Translations under genes and position numbers: made by a program
Shown here: positions 63,275 through 64,000 of the stretch, piece after piece
Numbering within the stretch: the stretch's first letter is position 1
Layout of the letters: each line of letters starts with the position of its first letter
The notes under the pieces: generated by a model
Databases searched by the model: none
What the model saw: the letters and a program-made list of their open reading frames with translations, nothing else
What the model was told of the DNA's origin: nothing
Source of the DNA: Chrysoperla carnea
Lineage: Eukaryota; Arthropoda; Insecta; Neuroptera; Chrysopidae
Reading direction: 5' to 3'
Assembly: GCF_905475395.1 (NCBI RefSeq)
Contig: NC_058337.1
Coordinates: 112,214,368 to 112,278,367, forward strand
DNA: 64,000 nt

Positions 63275-64000
63275 GTAAGTTTTCTAATATATTTATCAGT
63301 TTTGTCCTTGTCATAACAGCTTGTCAGAATGAAAAAAAAAAAAAAAAAAAACACTTCTAGACTGAATAAAACTTCCTTTAAAAAAGTTATACGTGCAAAG
63401 ATCTTTATTCTAATATATTTATGCTTTAAAGAATTATATATACTCTAATATTTTTGTACACCAAAATAAGTAGGTATACTCTTAAAGATTCATAAGTTTA
63501 AATATTTCTGCTTTTAAAGATTTACTTATACCTACTTTTAAATAATTCTGATTTTAAATAATTATATTTTCCAAGCACTCTACTTTTACCAATTTCCATT
63601 TTTTTCATTTATTTCTATCTTAGAACACTTTATTTTATGGTTCACATTAAAATCGGAATTACTAAAATGAATTGAAAAATATATTATTTTTGAAAATTTT
63701 TCTGACCAACCTCAAAATTAAAATATTTTTGGCTTAACTTAACTGAAAGAATAAAGGGAGACACAATGAAGGTAAATTTATATGCATCCCTGCTCAAAAT
63801 ATTTGAGCGCCTTTGATTTTTCGTGACACCTTGTAAAAGACTACTGTTTTCCTGATAGATGTTACTCGTCGCTAACTTGATGACTGTTTCAAATAATTGA
63901 TCTCGGCATTGAGGCGAATTAGAAATTTGATTTCAAACACATAGAGTTATAAATAGATACAGATAGTTTTATATTATTAAAAGCATTTTTCTTAAAAACA
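63275..64000 (+). other. First intron of carboxylesterase, open at window end
   Basis: Begins GTAAGT. No second exon is visible in the remaining 726 nt: the expected PQPP-W-type continuation is absent. Contains an A-run near 63332-63350. Confidence 0.6.

Overview
This 64 kb window reads as AT-rich insect nuclear DNA. Short GT-AG introns interrupt the coding sequence. The two recognisable protein families, an acyl-CoA synthetase of the luciferase/4-coumarate-CoA ligase type and a secreted carboxylesterase, are both commonly expanded in insects. The tRNA-derived SINEs, mariner and jockey-like remnants and many small terminal-inverted-repeat elements fit an insect genome. The order cannot be fixed from sequence alone; a holometabolous insect (beetle, lacewing or moth) is a guess.

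The window is gene-poor. The one complete gene is an eight-exon acyl-CoA synthetase on the minus strand (27020 down to 23544, 520 residues, all junctions in frame). The first exon of a carboxylesterase (63053-63274, plus strand) sits at the right edge, and its next exon lies beyond the window. The two share no operon-like relation. A short secreted-peptide ORF (32662) and a few isolated exon-like ORFs are weaker candidates.

Most of the rest is decayed intergenic DNA. 1-11 kb holds little except microsatellites and a tandem repeat fragment. 11-15.4 kb holds a non-LTR retrotransposon tail and a cluster of small DNA transposons with visible target duplications (8 bp and TTAA). 17-23.4 kb has two families in inverted copies. 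31.7-34 kb has a SINE and an internally deleted mariner. 35.7-37.7 kb has a stop-riddled pseudogene and a foldback element. 42.4-46.6 kb has a third TTAA-type copy, a perfect 27-bp-arm hairpin, a second SINE in opposite orientation, a foldback and a hairpin repeat. 50.5 kb has another decayed ORF, 54.7-55.2 kb an inverted duplication whose arms share a peptide, and 60 kb a complete TA-flanked MITE.

I see no new defence, biosynthetic or regulatory system. The most informative points are the unusual AMP-binding motifs of the synthetase, the MITE with its end motif repeated throughout its interior, the 8-bp-TSD element, the perfect hairpin, and the inverted coding duplication. Similarities between segments were judged by eye, and all statements about families come from general knowledge, not searches.
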